This document shows positions 7,385 to 14,804 of a DNA stretch of 21,292 bases, one piece after another. The DNA is from JANLYQ01 sp031365725. GTDB lineage: Bacteria; Actinomycetota; Actinomycetes; JACCUZ01. The notes below the pieces were generated by a model. It had not been told where the DNA came from. It was given only the letters and a program-made list of their open reading frames with translations, and did no database searches. The translations under genes were made by a program, and so were the position numbers. How positions within the stretch are numbered: the first letter of the stretch is position 1; every line of letters starts with the position of its first letter. The stretch is taken from positions 1-21,292 of the forward strand of contig JANLYQ010000020.1 of NCBI GenBank assembly GCA_031365725.1. Reading direction: 5' to 3'.

Positions 7385-8176
7385 GTGACCCCCCTTCCCC
7401 AGTCGATCGACTTCCAGCGCGGCCTGACCAGCGCGTGGACGACGATCGCCACGTTCATCCCCCGGCTCGTGTTCTTCTTCGTTGTCTTGATCGTCGGGAT
7501 GATCCTCGCCAGGATCCTGTCCAAGGTCGTGGCCGGCATCCTCGAGCGGGTCGGCTTCGACAAGGCCGTCGAGCGCGGCGGCGTCAAGAGGGCCCTGTCG
7601 CAGAGCAAGTACGACGCCTCCGACATCGTCGGCAAGCTGGTGAAGTACGCGGTGATGCTGTTCGCGCTCGTCATCGCCTTCAACGTCTTCGGGCCGAACC
7701 CGATCAGTGACCTGCTGCAGAAGGTCATTGCCTTCCTGCCCTCGGTCATCGTCGCGATCGTCATCATCGTCGTGGCTGCCGCGGTTGCCGCGGCGCTGAA
7801 GGAGCTCATCTCCAACACCCTCGGGGGGCTGTCCTACGGCAAGACTTTGGCCAACATCGCCGCTGTCTTCGTGCTGTTCCTCGGCATCGTCGCGGCCCTC
7901 AACCAGGTCGGCGTGGCCACCGCGGTAACCACCCCGGTGCTCATCACGATCCTCGCCACCATCGGCGGCATCCTCGTCGTCGGTGTCGGCGGCGGACTGA
8001 TCAAGCCCATGCAGACCCGCTGGGAGGGCTACCTCACCACCGCGGAGGCCGAGGCGCCGCGCATCAAGGAGCACGCGGCCAACGCACCGTCGGTCAAGCA
8101 GCAGGCTGCCCAGGCCAAGGACCGACTCTCGACCAGCACGGCCACTGCCAGCTCCGGCGGCGCGCACCGCAGCTGA
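7385..8176 (+). CDS. MscS-type 'conserved TM helix' membrane protein without the channel beta-domain
   Basis: 263 aa with five predicted membrane helices (about 26-46, 84-102, 117-138, 155-174, 182-204). The segment LVFFFVVLIVGMILARILSK and the later repeat-like helices match the conserved TM-helix family found in small-conductance mechanosensitive channel relatives. The MscS pore-to-beta-domain region is absent: after residue 205 there is only a hydrophilic Ala/Ser/Lys-rich tail ending HRS. It may stabilise the membrane or assemble with other channels; its conductance is unproven. It starts at GTG 7385 with AAAGG at 7371-7375 (9 nt spacing). The PRC-barrel/DUF2382 gene follows 42 nt later, so co-transcription is likely. 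Confidence 0.88.
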   Translation: MTPLPQSIDFQRGLTSAWTTIATFIPRLVFFFVVLIVGMILARILSKVVAGILERVGFDKAVERGGVKRALSQSKYDASDIVGKLVKYAVMLFALVIAFNVFGPNPISDLLQKVIAFLPSVIVAIVIIVVAAAVAAALKELISNTLGGLSYGKTLANIAAVFVLFLGIVAALNQVGVATAVTTPVLITILATIGGILVVGVGGGLIKPMQTRWEGYLTTAEAEAPRIKEHAANAPSVKQQAAQAKDRLSTSTATASSGGAHRS

Positions 8177-8218
8177 GCGCCGGCCCCATACCCGTATCCC
8201 CACCGAGCAAGGAGAATC

Positions 8219-8998
8219 ATGATCACCAACGACCAGGCGCGTGACCTCATCGGCGCCACCGTCAGAACCAGCGACGGCCAGAAGCTGGGGAAGGCCGGAC
8301 AGGTCTTCCTGGACGACCAGACCGGCAACCCCGAGTGGGTCACCGTGCACACCGGGCTCTTCGGCACCAAGGAGTCCTTCGTGCCCCTCGCGCAGGCCCA
8401 GCTCACCGATGGCTCCCTGACAGTGCCTTACGACAAGGACCTGGTGCAGGCGGCCCCCCAGGTCGAGGGCGGCGACGGTCACCTCGACGAGTCCGACGAG
8501 GCCAGCCTCTACACCCACTACGGCATGACCCAGGGCACATCGTCGTACGACAAGGCGAACAGCGTCGACGAGGCCGAAGGGCAGTCCGTGGGTCACGACA
8601 CGTCCGGCCCGACCACCGACACGGCGATGACCCGCTCGGAAGAGCAGCTGCACGCCGGCACCGAGAAGGTCACCACCGGCAAGGCCCGGCTGCGCAAATA
8701 CGTCGAGACCGAGCAGCAGACCCTCACCGTCCCGGTCACGACCGAGAAGGTGCGTCTGGAGACCGAGCCGATCATCGACGCCAAGAGTGGCGATGCCCTC
8801 GCCGGACCTGACATCTCCGAGGAGGAGCACGAGGTGGTCCTCACCGAGGAGCGCGTGCTGGTGTCCAAGGAGACCGTGCCCGTCGAGCGGGTCCGCCTGA
8901 CCAAGGAGACCGAGACCCACGACGAGACCGTGACCGAGGACGTGCGTAAGGAGCGGTTCGACGTCAGCGGTGTCGAAGGCGCGGACAGCAGGCGCTAA
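8219..8998 (+). CDS. PRC-barrel plus DUF2382 (YsnF/AvaK-like) stress protein
   Basis: 259 aa, acidic and soluble. Residues about 1-80 form a PRC-barrel (DLIGATVRTSDGQKLGKAGQVFLDD, shown here only in part: LIGATVRTSDGQKLG, then WVTVHTGLFGTKESFVPL). A low-complexity Asp/Ser/Gly linker runs to about 138. Residues about 140-250 are the DUF2382 repeat-like domain (SEEQLHAGTEKV, LRKYVETEQQTLTVPV, EEEHEVVLTEERVLV, PVERVRLTKET). This two-domain protein is common in actinobacteria and is often linked to general stress or desiccation; its biochemical role is unknown. Strong SD (AAGGAG, 8207-8215 area) before ATG 8219. It follows the MscS-like gene and is closed by the hairpin at 9011-9052. Confidence 0.93.
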   Translation: MITNDQARDLIGATVRTSDGQKLGKAGQVFLDDQTGNPEWVTVHTGLFGTKESFVPLAQAQLTDGSLTVPYDKDLVQAAPQVEGGDGHLDESDEASLYTHYGMTQGTSSYDKANSVDEAEGQSVGHDTSGPTTDTAMTRSEEQLHAGTEKVTTGKARLRKYVETEQQTLTVPVTTEKVRLETEPIIDAKSGDALAGPDISEEEHEVVLTEERVLVSKETVPVERVRLTKETETHDETVTEDVRKERFDVSGVEGADSRR

Positions 8999-9010
8999 GC
9001 CTCATCGGCG

Positions 9011-9052
9011 CGGTGCGGGGTGCCCTGCCTGGGGGGAGGGTGCCCCGCACCG
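9011..9052 (+). terminator. Strong hairpin terminator after the PRC-barrel/DUF2382 gene
   Basis: Perfect 10-bp arms CGGTGCGGGG (9011-9020) and CCCCGCACCG (9043-9052) enclose a second 4-bp stem CCCT/AGGG (9023-9026, 9037-9040) across a TG/TG internal loop. It begins 13 nt after the stop codon. No U-tract follows, as is usual in high-GC actinomycetes. Confidence 0.8.
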
Positions 9053-9057
9053 TCCAG

Positions 9058-9084
9058 CGACACCATGATCAAGATCAGGTGTCG
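9058..9084. repeat. 27-bp near-perfect inverted repeat
   Basis: CGACACC (9058-9064) and TGATC (9066-9070) pair with GATCA (9073-9077) and GGTGTCG (9078-9084), a 12-bp dyad broken only by one unpaired A at 9065, around the two central bases AA. It lies 6 nt after the terminator and about 240 nt before the next gene. It could be a protein-binding operator or a second, tight-loop terminator. Confidence 0.6.
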
Positions 9085-9231
9085 AACAGCTCGCACGCTG
9101 ACTCGGCGCATGTCTGGAGATGTCCCTCGCACCCCATGGCGTGCACGCGTCGGCCGAGGCACAACCAGGTTCAGGAACGCCGGAGCCGCCGGCGCGTTCG
9201 CGTGAAGCAACCCCGCACCGTGTCCGGTCTT

Positions 9232-9244
9232 TCACCGTCGGTGA
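9232..9244. promoter_or_regulatory. Operator-like dyad upstream of the beta-propeller gene promoter
   Basis: TCACCG-T-CGGTGA is a perfect 13-bp palindrome ending 7 bp before the candidate -35 box, where an activator or repressor could bind. The match to any known regulator is unknown. Confidence 0.35.
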
Positions 9245-9251
9245 GGAGAGT

Positions 9252-9279
9252 TTGTCGATGGCGGGAGACGGGATAACGT
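9252..9279 (+). promoter_or_regulatory. Candidate promoter of the beta-propeller gene
   Basis: TTGTCG (9252-9257) and TAACGT (9274-9279) are separated by 16 nt, fitting a housekeeping sigma-70 type promoter. The inferred start near 9286 gives a leader of about 40 nt holding the GGTGGGGGAG ribosome site. Confidence 0.45.
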
Positions 9280-9325
9280 CCCCAACGCCGGGCCGTGGGG
9301 GCGCGCGCAGAGGTGGGGGAGTGTC

Positions 9326-10312
9326 ATGGGTGCCAGGCGGCTGACAGTGTTGTCGACGGGTGTCGCGCTCCTGCTGGGAGCTGTTGTCGCGGCGCCCGCT
9401 CAAGCCGCCTTCCCCGGCCGCGAGGGTCGCCTCGCCTTCGTCCGCGCGAACCAGATCTTCACCATCCTCGGTGCTGGCGGCACCGCCACCAAGCTCACGA
9501 CCACCGGCAAGAACTCGCTGCCGACCTGGTCTCCCGACGGCAAGCGCATCGCCTACATCGACGTTACCGCCACCGGCGCCAAGGACGTCTACGTCATGTC
9601 GTCGACCGGCACCGGCAAGGTCCGGGTCACCACCCTCGGTAACGTCAAGACAAACCCCACCTGGTCACCGGACGGCACCACCATCGCCTTCGGGGCCGGC
9701 AGCGCGTCGTGCACGACCTTCGGCTGCAAGCAGCAGCTGTACGCCGTGCGCAGCACCGCTCCCTTCGGTGTACCAACCGCGCTCACCGGCTTCCAGGCTG
9801 ACGACTCGCAGGGGTCGACCGGACTCACCACCCGCGAGCCGGTGCGTGTCGACCGCTGGCTCGCCTGGTCACCCGACGGCACCCGCATCGCGCTGAATGA
9901 CCCCTATACGGACGCTCAGTTCGATCACACCATCTACTTCTACGACCCGACCTCCGGCGCGGCGCACCTCGTCACGGCGTACGGCGCCTCGTGCTGCGGT
10001 GACGCCACGGTCAGCGACCTCACCTGGGGCCCCACCGGCGCCTTCGGCTGGGGTCAGATCTACACCGACCCGGCGTCAGGCGTGTCCACCGAAGCTCTGC
10101 GCTTCCCCGCGACCGGCATCTGCTGCACCGCTCCGGGGGGTTTCGTGGCGCGCACAGGAGACCGGGCGCCCGCCCCCTCTCCTTCCGGCGCGCACCTCGC
10201 CTTCGTCAACGCGACCTCGGGCACGCTCAAGGTCTTCATCGCCACCAGCACCGGCGCCCAGCGACGGTTCCTCACGAACGGCTACCAGCCGGACTGGCAG
10301 CCGCTACCGTAA
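9326..10312 (+). CDS. Secreted TolB/WD40-like beta-propeller protein
   Basis: 328 aa with a clear Sec signal peptide (MGARR, a Val/Leu/Ala core, cleavage near the AQA at about 27). The mature protein has repeated blades with the PD40/TolB signature: WSPDGKRIAY (68-77), WSPDGTTIAF (113-122) and WSPDGTRIAL (181-190). Degenerate copies follow (WGPTG, then SPSGAHLAFVN, and a final DWQPLP). Several Cys pairs occur in loops (129/134, the SCCG segment, the ICCTAP segment), suggesting disulfides outside the cell. Such propellers usually bind proteins or glycans; no catalytic motif is seen and there is no Tol-Pal system here. SD GGTGGGGGAG lies 5-14 nt before ATG. Preceded by its own promoter region. 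Confidence 0.9.
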   Translation: MGARRLTVLSTGVALLLGAVVAAPAQAAFPGREGRLAFVRANQIFTILGAGGTATKLTTTGKNSLPTWSPDGKRIAYIDVTATGAKDVYVMSSTGTGKVRVTTLGNVKTNPTWSPDGTTIAFGAGSASCTTFGCKQQLYAVRSTAPFGVPTALTGFQADDSQGSTGLTTREPVRVDRWLAWSPDGTRIALNDPYTDAQFDHTIYFYDPTSGAAHLVTAYGASCCGDATVSDLTWGPTGAFGWGQIYTDPASGVSTEALRFPATGICCTAPGGFVARTGDRAPAPSPSGAHLAFVNATSGTLKVFIATSTGAQRRFLTNGYQPDWQPLP

Positions 10313-10316
10313 GCGA

Positions 10317-10345
10317 GCCCGCACGCGGTCACGGGGTCCGCGGGC
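10317..10345 (+). terminator. Weak hairpin after the beta-propeller gene
   Basis: GCCCGC (10317-10322) pairs with GCGGGC (10340-10345) over a 17-nt loop, starting 5 nt after the TAA stop. Short stem and no T-tract, so this is tentative. Confidence 0.3.
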
Positions 10346-10405
10346 CGGTCCCAAGTTCTTCACAAGCCGGCTCCGCCATGGTGAGGTCCTGACCAGGGAG
10401 GCCCC

Positions 10406-10735
10406 ATGTCCGTTGACCCGACCGACCCGCTGGTGACCCCGACCCTCGCGGCACCCGTCGACGTCTGCCCTGACGCCGCATCGGTCCCGCGGCAGCGGAG
10501 AAGCGCGAACCGCTTCCGATTCACCTGCCCGTCCTGCCTGGCCGACGTCACCTTGTCCGCCCGCCGTCTGGTGCTGCGGGTCGATGACGGTACGCCGCCC
10601 ACCCACGAGCTGCTCTTCACCTGCCTGAGCTGCGACGTCACCAGCTGCCTCGGGCTCGACGGCGGCTCGGTGGCGACGCTGATCGGTTCCGGCGTGGCGG
10701 TGCTGACCAGTCAGCCCAGCGGTCCGGCTGACTGA
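10406..10735 (+). CDS. Small zinc-ribbon-like protein
   Basis: 109 aa. Two CxxC knuckles (Cys41-Pro-Ser-Cys44 and Cys73-Leu-Ser-Cys76, each preceded by Phe-Thr) separated by 28 residues form a typical zinc-ribbon arrangement; Cys81 is a further nearby cysteine. The N-terminal 35 residues are Pro/Asp/Ala-rich and probably disordered, and the C-terminus is hydrophobic but too short for a confident membrane helix. The sandwich of the two knuckles around a strand-rich segment (RRLVLRVDDG) fits a small DNA-, RNA- or protein-binding module; no specific role can be assigned. SD GGGAGG lies 5 nt before the ATG. Its last 25 nt overlap the 3' end of the opposite-strand c-di-GMP gene. Confidence 0.8.
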   Translation: MSVDPTDPLVTPTLAAPVDVCPDAASVPRQRRSANRFRFTCPSCLADVTLSARRLVLRVDDGTPPTHELLFTCLSCDVTSCLGLDGGSVATLIGSGVAVLTSQPSGPAD

Positions 10736-13449
10736 CCCGGCCGGGGCGCAGCGGCGGCCGGCAGCACCCGGGCGGGTCGGGGACCGGTGAGCGGCAGCGC
10801 CAGCTCGTCACGGCCGACCCGTCCGTCGCGCAGCATCGCGGCGATGTCCTCGGCGGGCCGGGCTGGTGACCACAGATAGCCCTGCCCGGACAGGCACCCC
10901 ATCCGCAGCAGCTCGGCCGCATGCTCGGGCCGCTCGACCCCTTCGGCGACGACCTCCAGACCCAGCGCCTTGCTCAGGCCGACGACCGCCTGCACCACGG
11001 CGTGAGCCCTACGGCTGCTGTCCATCGCCATCACGAACGACTTGTCGATCTTGATGACGTCGACGTCGAGCTCGACGATCTGGCTCAGCGCGCTGTAGCC
11101 GGTGCCGTAGTCGTCAGCGGCCAGCTTGACCCCGATGGTGCGCAGCCGCTCGAGGTCGCGGCGCAACGAGTGGCTGACGGTGAGCAGATGGGTCTCGGTG
11201 ACCTCGAGCACGAGCCACTGCGGCGAGCAGCCGCTGTCGTGCAGGGCCTGACGCACATCGCCGAAGAACGACACGTTGTTGAGGTGCCGCGCCGACACGT
11301 TGGCGTGGATGATCGGCGCCCGGTCGCCCAACGTCTCCTGCCACATCGCGCCGATGCGGCAGGCTTCCTGCAGCACCCAGCGACCCATGGCGACCACGAG
11401 GTCGGACTTCTCGACCACGTCGAGCCACTCGCCGGGCGGCAGCAGACCCCGGGTCGGGTGGGCCCACCTGATCAAGGCTTCGGCGCCGACGACCATCGAG
11501 CTCTCGAGGTCGACGATCGGCTGGAAGTGCAGGCGGAACTCCCCGTCGGCCAGCGCCTGACGGAGCCGGGGTGCGAGGTTGGCCTGTCGGGCGGCCCTGA
11601 CGTGCATCTCCTGCTGGAAGACCTCGGCGCGGCCCTTGCCCTTACGCTTGGCCGCGTACATCGCCGAGTCGGCCTCGCGCAGCACGGTGTCGGCCGAGTC
11701 CCCGTGCTCGGCCAGGGCGATCCCGACCGACACCTCGACCGACCACGAGCGATCGCCGACCAGCACCGGCTCGGTGAGCGCGGACAGGATCCGGTCGGCC
11801 ACTATCTGCGCCGCGGCGATGTCTGGCAGGTCGGGGCACAGGACGATGAACTCGTCACCCCCCATCCGGCTGACGGTGTCCCCGGGCCGCACGGCCTCGG
11901 ACAGCCGGCGGGCGATCTCCTGCAGCACCACGTCGCCCACGTGGTGTCCCAAGGCGTCGTTGATGGTCTTGAAGTCGTCGAGGTCGAGAAACAGCACGCC
12001 GACGCGGTGGCCGTGCCGGGACGCCGCGGCCAGTGCCAGGCTCAGCCGGTCCAGGAGCAGGGTGCGGTTGGGCAAGCCGGTGAGGCTGTCATGCATCGCC
12101 ATCTCGGTCAGCGCAGCCTCGGCGACCTTGCGCGCGGTCACGTCGACCAGCTGCAGGGTCAGGTGCCGAGTGTCGTCCTCGGCATCGGACTTCATCGTCG
12201 CCAGCGAGACGTCCAGCCAGCGACGCTCCTGGCCGACGACGTGCTCGACCTCGCCCTGCCACGTCTCCCGCTGGCCCTGGGCGATCTCGGTCAGCACCTC
12301 GGCGATCTGGGGCTGCTCGTCGGGTGGCAGCAGTTCCGCCCAGGTCAGGTCGACGCCGTTGCGCATCAGGGCCCCGCCCGGCAGTTGGAGTGCCAGGCGG
12401 GCCGAGGTGTTGGCCCGGACGATGCGCGAGGACCCGTTCGGATCGTGGTCCAGCACGATCATGCCGACGAGCGCGTCGTCGAAGTTGCGACGGAACAGCT
12501 GTTCCTGCTCGCTGAGATGCCGGTTGGCTCGACGCCCGTCCTCGACCGCGATGGCCAGCGTGAGGGCCGCTAGCGCCGTGGTGGCGATGAAGATTTGCAG
12601 GGTCTGGCTGCTCGTCGATTGCGCGAGGCTGCCGAACGGGCCTCGACCGTCGAGGGTCAGCAACGTGCAGACCACCGCTGTTGCGCCGACCAACCAGGCC
12701 GTGGCAAGGCGGCCCAGCCACAGGCCGGCAGCGATCAGGGCGGGAAGGACAAGGAAGGCCAGCGGTCGGAAGCCGCGCTGGCCGAACACGTAGGCGATCT
12801 CCAGCGTCAGGCCGAGCAGCACCGCCGCGACCTCGAGCCAGGGCCGCGCCGACCGGCCGCCGGGCGCCAGACGCGCGCGAGCGGCCCGATGGTCGGGCAG
12901 GAACATCAGCATCGGGGCGACCACGATCATGCCGACGGCGTCGGCCACGAACCAGGTCTGGGCCGCGTCCGGGAACGACACGCCCCGGTGGCCGGCGGCC
13001 ACGACCGTCGCAGCAACGACGCTGCCGACAGCCACCGAGCCGGCAACGGAGGCAACGAATCGACCCCACTTGGTGATGCCGGAGGCCGTCGACGCCAACG
13101 GGACGAACAGCGCCGCGAAGGCTGTCGTCTCGACGGCGTTGGCCACGCCGAAGCCCAGACTGTTACCGACGGGACTGCCGTGGAGGACGTTGGCCAGGCT
13201 GTTGTCGACGAAGACCGCCAGCACCACCCACCCGCGGTCGCCGGAGCGGACGGCATAGACCGCCGCCGCGGCCACCCCCGATGCCGGCCAGAACACCGCC
13301 ACGAAGTTGGCTCGGGACCCCAGGGAGAGCGAGAGGATGTTGAGCAGCAGATAGCCGACCGCGAAGGCGACCAGCAGAGCAGGCTGCTGCGGCCTGCGAA
13401 AATTTCCCGTCACCTTACGAGAGTGCGGGCACACACAGCGCAAAACCAT
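10711..13449 (-). CDS. MASE1-PAS-GGDEF-EAL cyclic-di-GMP synthase/phosphodiesterase
   Basis: 912-aa inner-membrane signalling enzyme that should make and break cyclic di-GMP. Residues about 20-300 are a MASE1 sensor with eight or so helices (ANFVAVFWPASGVA). A PAS domain follows (about 315-440). GGDEF occupies about 445-610, with the RMGGDEF active site (GGDEF 530-534) and an inhibitory I-site RPGD (521-524) exactly five residues upstream. EAL occupies about 620-880, with Glu657 of EALIRW, Asn717, Glu749, Asp779-Asp780, Lys800 and Glu836, all the expected metal and catalytic positions. Both active sites therefore look competent; which dominates cannot be told from sequence. The start is ATG 13449 (GGGAAG about 12 nt upstream). 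The 3' end overlaps the zinc-ribbon gene by 25 nt, convergently. Confidence 0.94.
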   Translation of the reverse strand: MVLRCVCPHSRKVTGNFRRPQQPALLVAFAVGYLLLNILSLSLGSRANFVAVFWPASGVAAAAVYAVRSGDRGWVVLAVFVDNSLANVLHGSPVGNSLGFGVANAVETTAFAALFVPLASTASGITKWGRFVASVAGSVAVGSVVAATVVAAGHRGVSFPDAAQTWFVADAVGMIVVAPMLMFLPDHRAARARLAPGGRSARPWLEVAAVLLGLTLEIAYVFGQRGFRPLAFLVLPALIAAGLWLGRLATAWLVGATAVVCTLLTLDGRGPFGSLAQSTSSQTLQIFIATTALAALTLAIAVEDGRRANRHLSEQEQLFRRNFDDALVGMIVLDHDPNGSSRIVRANTSARLALQLPGGALMRNGVDLTWAELLPPDEQPQIAEVLTEIAQGQRETWQGEVEHVVGQERRWLDVSLATMKSDAEDDTRHLTLQLVDVTARKVAEAALTEMAMHDSLTGLPNRTLLLDRLSLALAAASRHGHRVGVLFLDLDDFKTINDALGHHVGDVVLQEIARRLSEAVRPGDTVSRMGGDEFIVLCPDLPDIAAAQIVADRILSALTEPVLVGDRSWSVEVSVGIALAEHGDSADTVLREADSAMYAAKRKGKGRAEVFQQEMHVRAARQANLAPRLRQALADGEFRLHFQPIVDLESSMVVGAEALIRWAHPTRGLLPPGEWLDVVEKSDLVVAMGRWVLQEACRIGAMWQETLGDRAPIIHANVSARHLNNVSFFGDVRQALHDSGCSPQWLVLEVTETHLLTVSHSLRRDLERLRTIGVKLAADDYGTGYSALSQIVELDVDVIKIDKSFVMAMDSSRRAHAVVQAVVGLSKALGLEVVAEGVERPEHAAELLRMGCLSGQGYLWSPARPAEDIAAMLRDGRVGRDELALPLTGPRPARVLPAAAAPRPGQSAGPLG

Positions 13450-13535
13450 AGAACCGGTGCACTTCCCTCAGTCTCGGGCGCACCACCCCAAACTAGTGCT
13501 ATTGCATCCTCAAGCAGGAAGGCATTTCGGACAGG

Positions 13536-14666
13536 TCAGCCGTGCGCGAGCAAGGATCGGTGCCGGGCGACCTCCGCGAGCAGGTTGCGTTCGCGCGTCG
13601 GGAAGTCCGGCACATCGAGGCCGCGTTCCAGCCGGTCGCGCAGGAATGCCAACTCGGTGGCCGCGTCCTGGAAGTCGCGGACGGCTCGCGCGCCGACGGC
13701 GCCGTAGCTGCTCCGGGCCCACTCGACCGCCTGCTTGCGTCGCGGCAGGGACGCCAGCATCGGCACGTCCCGCGGGTCGAGCCACCCCGCCGAGACGTAC
13801 GCCGGCAACCGCGCTGCCACCGTCTGGCCCTCGCGCTTGCGTGACCAGGAGGCGATCGAGACGGTGAGCACGAACGCCGGCACCATCAGCAACAGGTAGC
13901 CGGTGAAGAACCCGTGCAGCCCGGAGAGCGACGACAGGTTCCACGCGGCGTGCAGAGCCACCGCCAAGGCATAGCCAGTCAACGGCGCCAGCACCCGGAG
14001 ACCGCGGCGCGGGGCGCGGGCAGCGATGCCGAGCCCGATCCCGGTCATCGACGTGAACAGCGGGTGCGCGAACGGGGAGATCACACCGCGCAGGACGAAG
14101 GTCACGCCCGCCGCGAAGAACCCACCGGTGAGGTTCTGCTCCTGGCCGGCCAGGAAGGCCCGGCCGAAGTACAGGATGTTCTCGGTGAATGCGAAACCGA
14201 CGCCCACCAGACCGGCCAGGACGATGCCGTCGACCACCCCGTCGAACTCCCGGCGCCGGAACAGCAGCACGAGCAGGACAGCAGCGCCCTTGGCCGCTTC
14301 CTCGACCCATGGGGCGACGAGCACCGCTGTGGTGTCCATGCCGCCACCGCCGCCGGTGCGCGCGATCGCCACCAGGCTGGCGGTGTTGAGCGCAGCGGCG
14401 GCGAGCGCAGCCACCGTTGATCCCCAGAAGAACGCGAATAGCAGCAACCCACGAGGCTCCGGCTCGTAGCGGTCGAGCCAGCGGAACGCGCCCAGCACCA
14501 CCGGCAACGGCAGCGCCGCCAGCGAGAGCCCGATGAGGAAGCCGATGACCCCGGTGTCCGAGGTGACGGCTCCCAGGAGCAGCAGGCCGCACGCACTCAT
14601 GAACAGCACCAGGAATCCGATGAGGAGCACCCGACGCCAGGTGCTCCGGCCGTCCGCCGAGGTCAT
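13536..14666 (-). CDS. PrsW-family intramembrane metalloprotease
   Basis: 376 aa, with about eight hydrophobic segments in the first 280 residues and a hydrophilic C-terminal tail. PrsW family motifs are all present: Glu122-Glu123-x2-Lys126 (VEEAAKG), FAFTEN (158-163), His201 in FAHPLFTSM, and His239 in LHAAWN. These define the glutamic-acid/histidine zinc protease core in the membrane. In Bacillus, PrsW performs site-1 cleavage of the anti-sigma factor RsiW; the substrate here is unknown. The fused sigma/anti-sigma protein at 6045-7259 is a formal possibility only. Leaderless start: TAGGCT ends 6 nt before ATG 14666. Divergent from the aminotransferase, and upstream (86 nt) of the c-di-GMP gene on the same strand. 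Confidence 0.92.
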   Translation of the reverse strand: MTSADGRSTWRRVLLIGFLVLFMSACGLLLLGAVTSDTGVIGFLIGLSLAALPLPVVLGAFRWLDRYEPEPRGLLLFAFFWGSTVAALAAAALNTASLVAIARTGGGGGMDTTAVLVAPWVEEAAKGAAVLLVLLFRRREFDGVVDGIVLAGLVGVGFAFTENILYFGRAFLAGQEQNLTGGFFAAGVTFVLRGVISPFAHPLFTSMTGIGLGIAARAPRRGLRVLAPLTGYALAVALHAAWNLSSLSGLHGFFTGYLLLMVPAFVLTVSIASWSRKREGQTVAARLPAYVSAGWLDPRDVPMLASLPRRKQAVEWARSSYGAVGARAVRDFQDAATELAFLRDRLERGLDVPDFPTRERNLLAEVARHRSLLAHG

Positions 14667-14672
14667 CGGGCG

Positions 14673-14678
14673 AGCCTA
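14673..14678 (-). promoter_or_regulatory. -10 box TAGGCT for the PrsW gene (leaderless)
   Basis: Read on the minus strand, TAGGCT is followed by 6 nt and then ATG 14666. No ribosome site lies before the ATG, so transcription probably starts on it. Confidence 0.5.
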
Positions 14679-14725
14679 TCGACGCGTCTCAGGATTGCTC
14701 ACGCGTCCCGCGGGCATGGTCGTGT

Positions 14726-14769
14726 TGGACGGGGACCGGTCTTCGGCAGGGGATGCCGGTCCCCGTCCA
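14726..14769. repeat. 44-bp element with 14-bp perfect inverted arms between divergent promoters
   Basis: TGGACGGGGACCGG (14726-14739) is exactly complementary to CCGGTCCCCGTCCA (14756-14769), with a 16-nt spacer. The arm centres are 30 bp apart, about three helical turns. The right arm ends directly before the expected -35 position of the aminotransferase promoter. It is not downstream of any gene, so a terminator role is unlikely; a regulator-binding site shared by both divergent genes fits best. Confidence 0.75.
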
Positions 14770-14792
14770 CCTCGGCCGCACCCGGCTCCGGC

Positions 14793-14798
14793 TAGCGT
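14793..14798 (+). promoter_or_regulatory. -10 box TAGCGT for the aminotransferase (leaderless)
   Basis: TAGCGT is followed by 6 nt and then ATG 14805, with no ribosome site between. The mirror-image arrangement to the PrsW promoter strengthens both calls. Confidence 0.55.
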
Positions 14799-14804
14799 TC
14801 GGTC

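Larger units (their letters stand above)
8999..9325. other. Gene-free stretch with terminator, palindromes and a promoter
   Basis: 327 nt between the DUF2382 stop and the beta-propeller start. It holds a strong terminator hairpin (9011-9052), a 27-bp near-perfect palindrome (9058-9084), a short perfect dyad (9232-9244) and a promoter-like pair (9252-9279), listed separately. A short GC hairpin (GCCGG/CCGGC near 9180) also lies here. The open frames are Arg-rich shadows without ribosome sites, so I see no gene. Confidence 0.6.

Noticed and set aside
7295..8920. Minus-strand frame of 541 codons across the MscS-like and PRC-barrel genes
   Set aside because: Gly/Asp/His-rich low-complexity product, opposite two genes with clear families and a strong SD.
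9013..9276. 87-codon plus-strand frame in the gene-free stretch
   Set aside because: Starts inside the terminator hairpin, is Arg/His-rich, and has no ribosome site.
10921..12573. Plus-strand frame of 550 codons opposite the GGDEF-EAL gene
   Set aside because: The minus-strand product has intact GGDEF and EAL motifs; this frame is its mirror.
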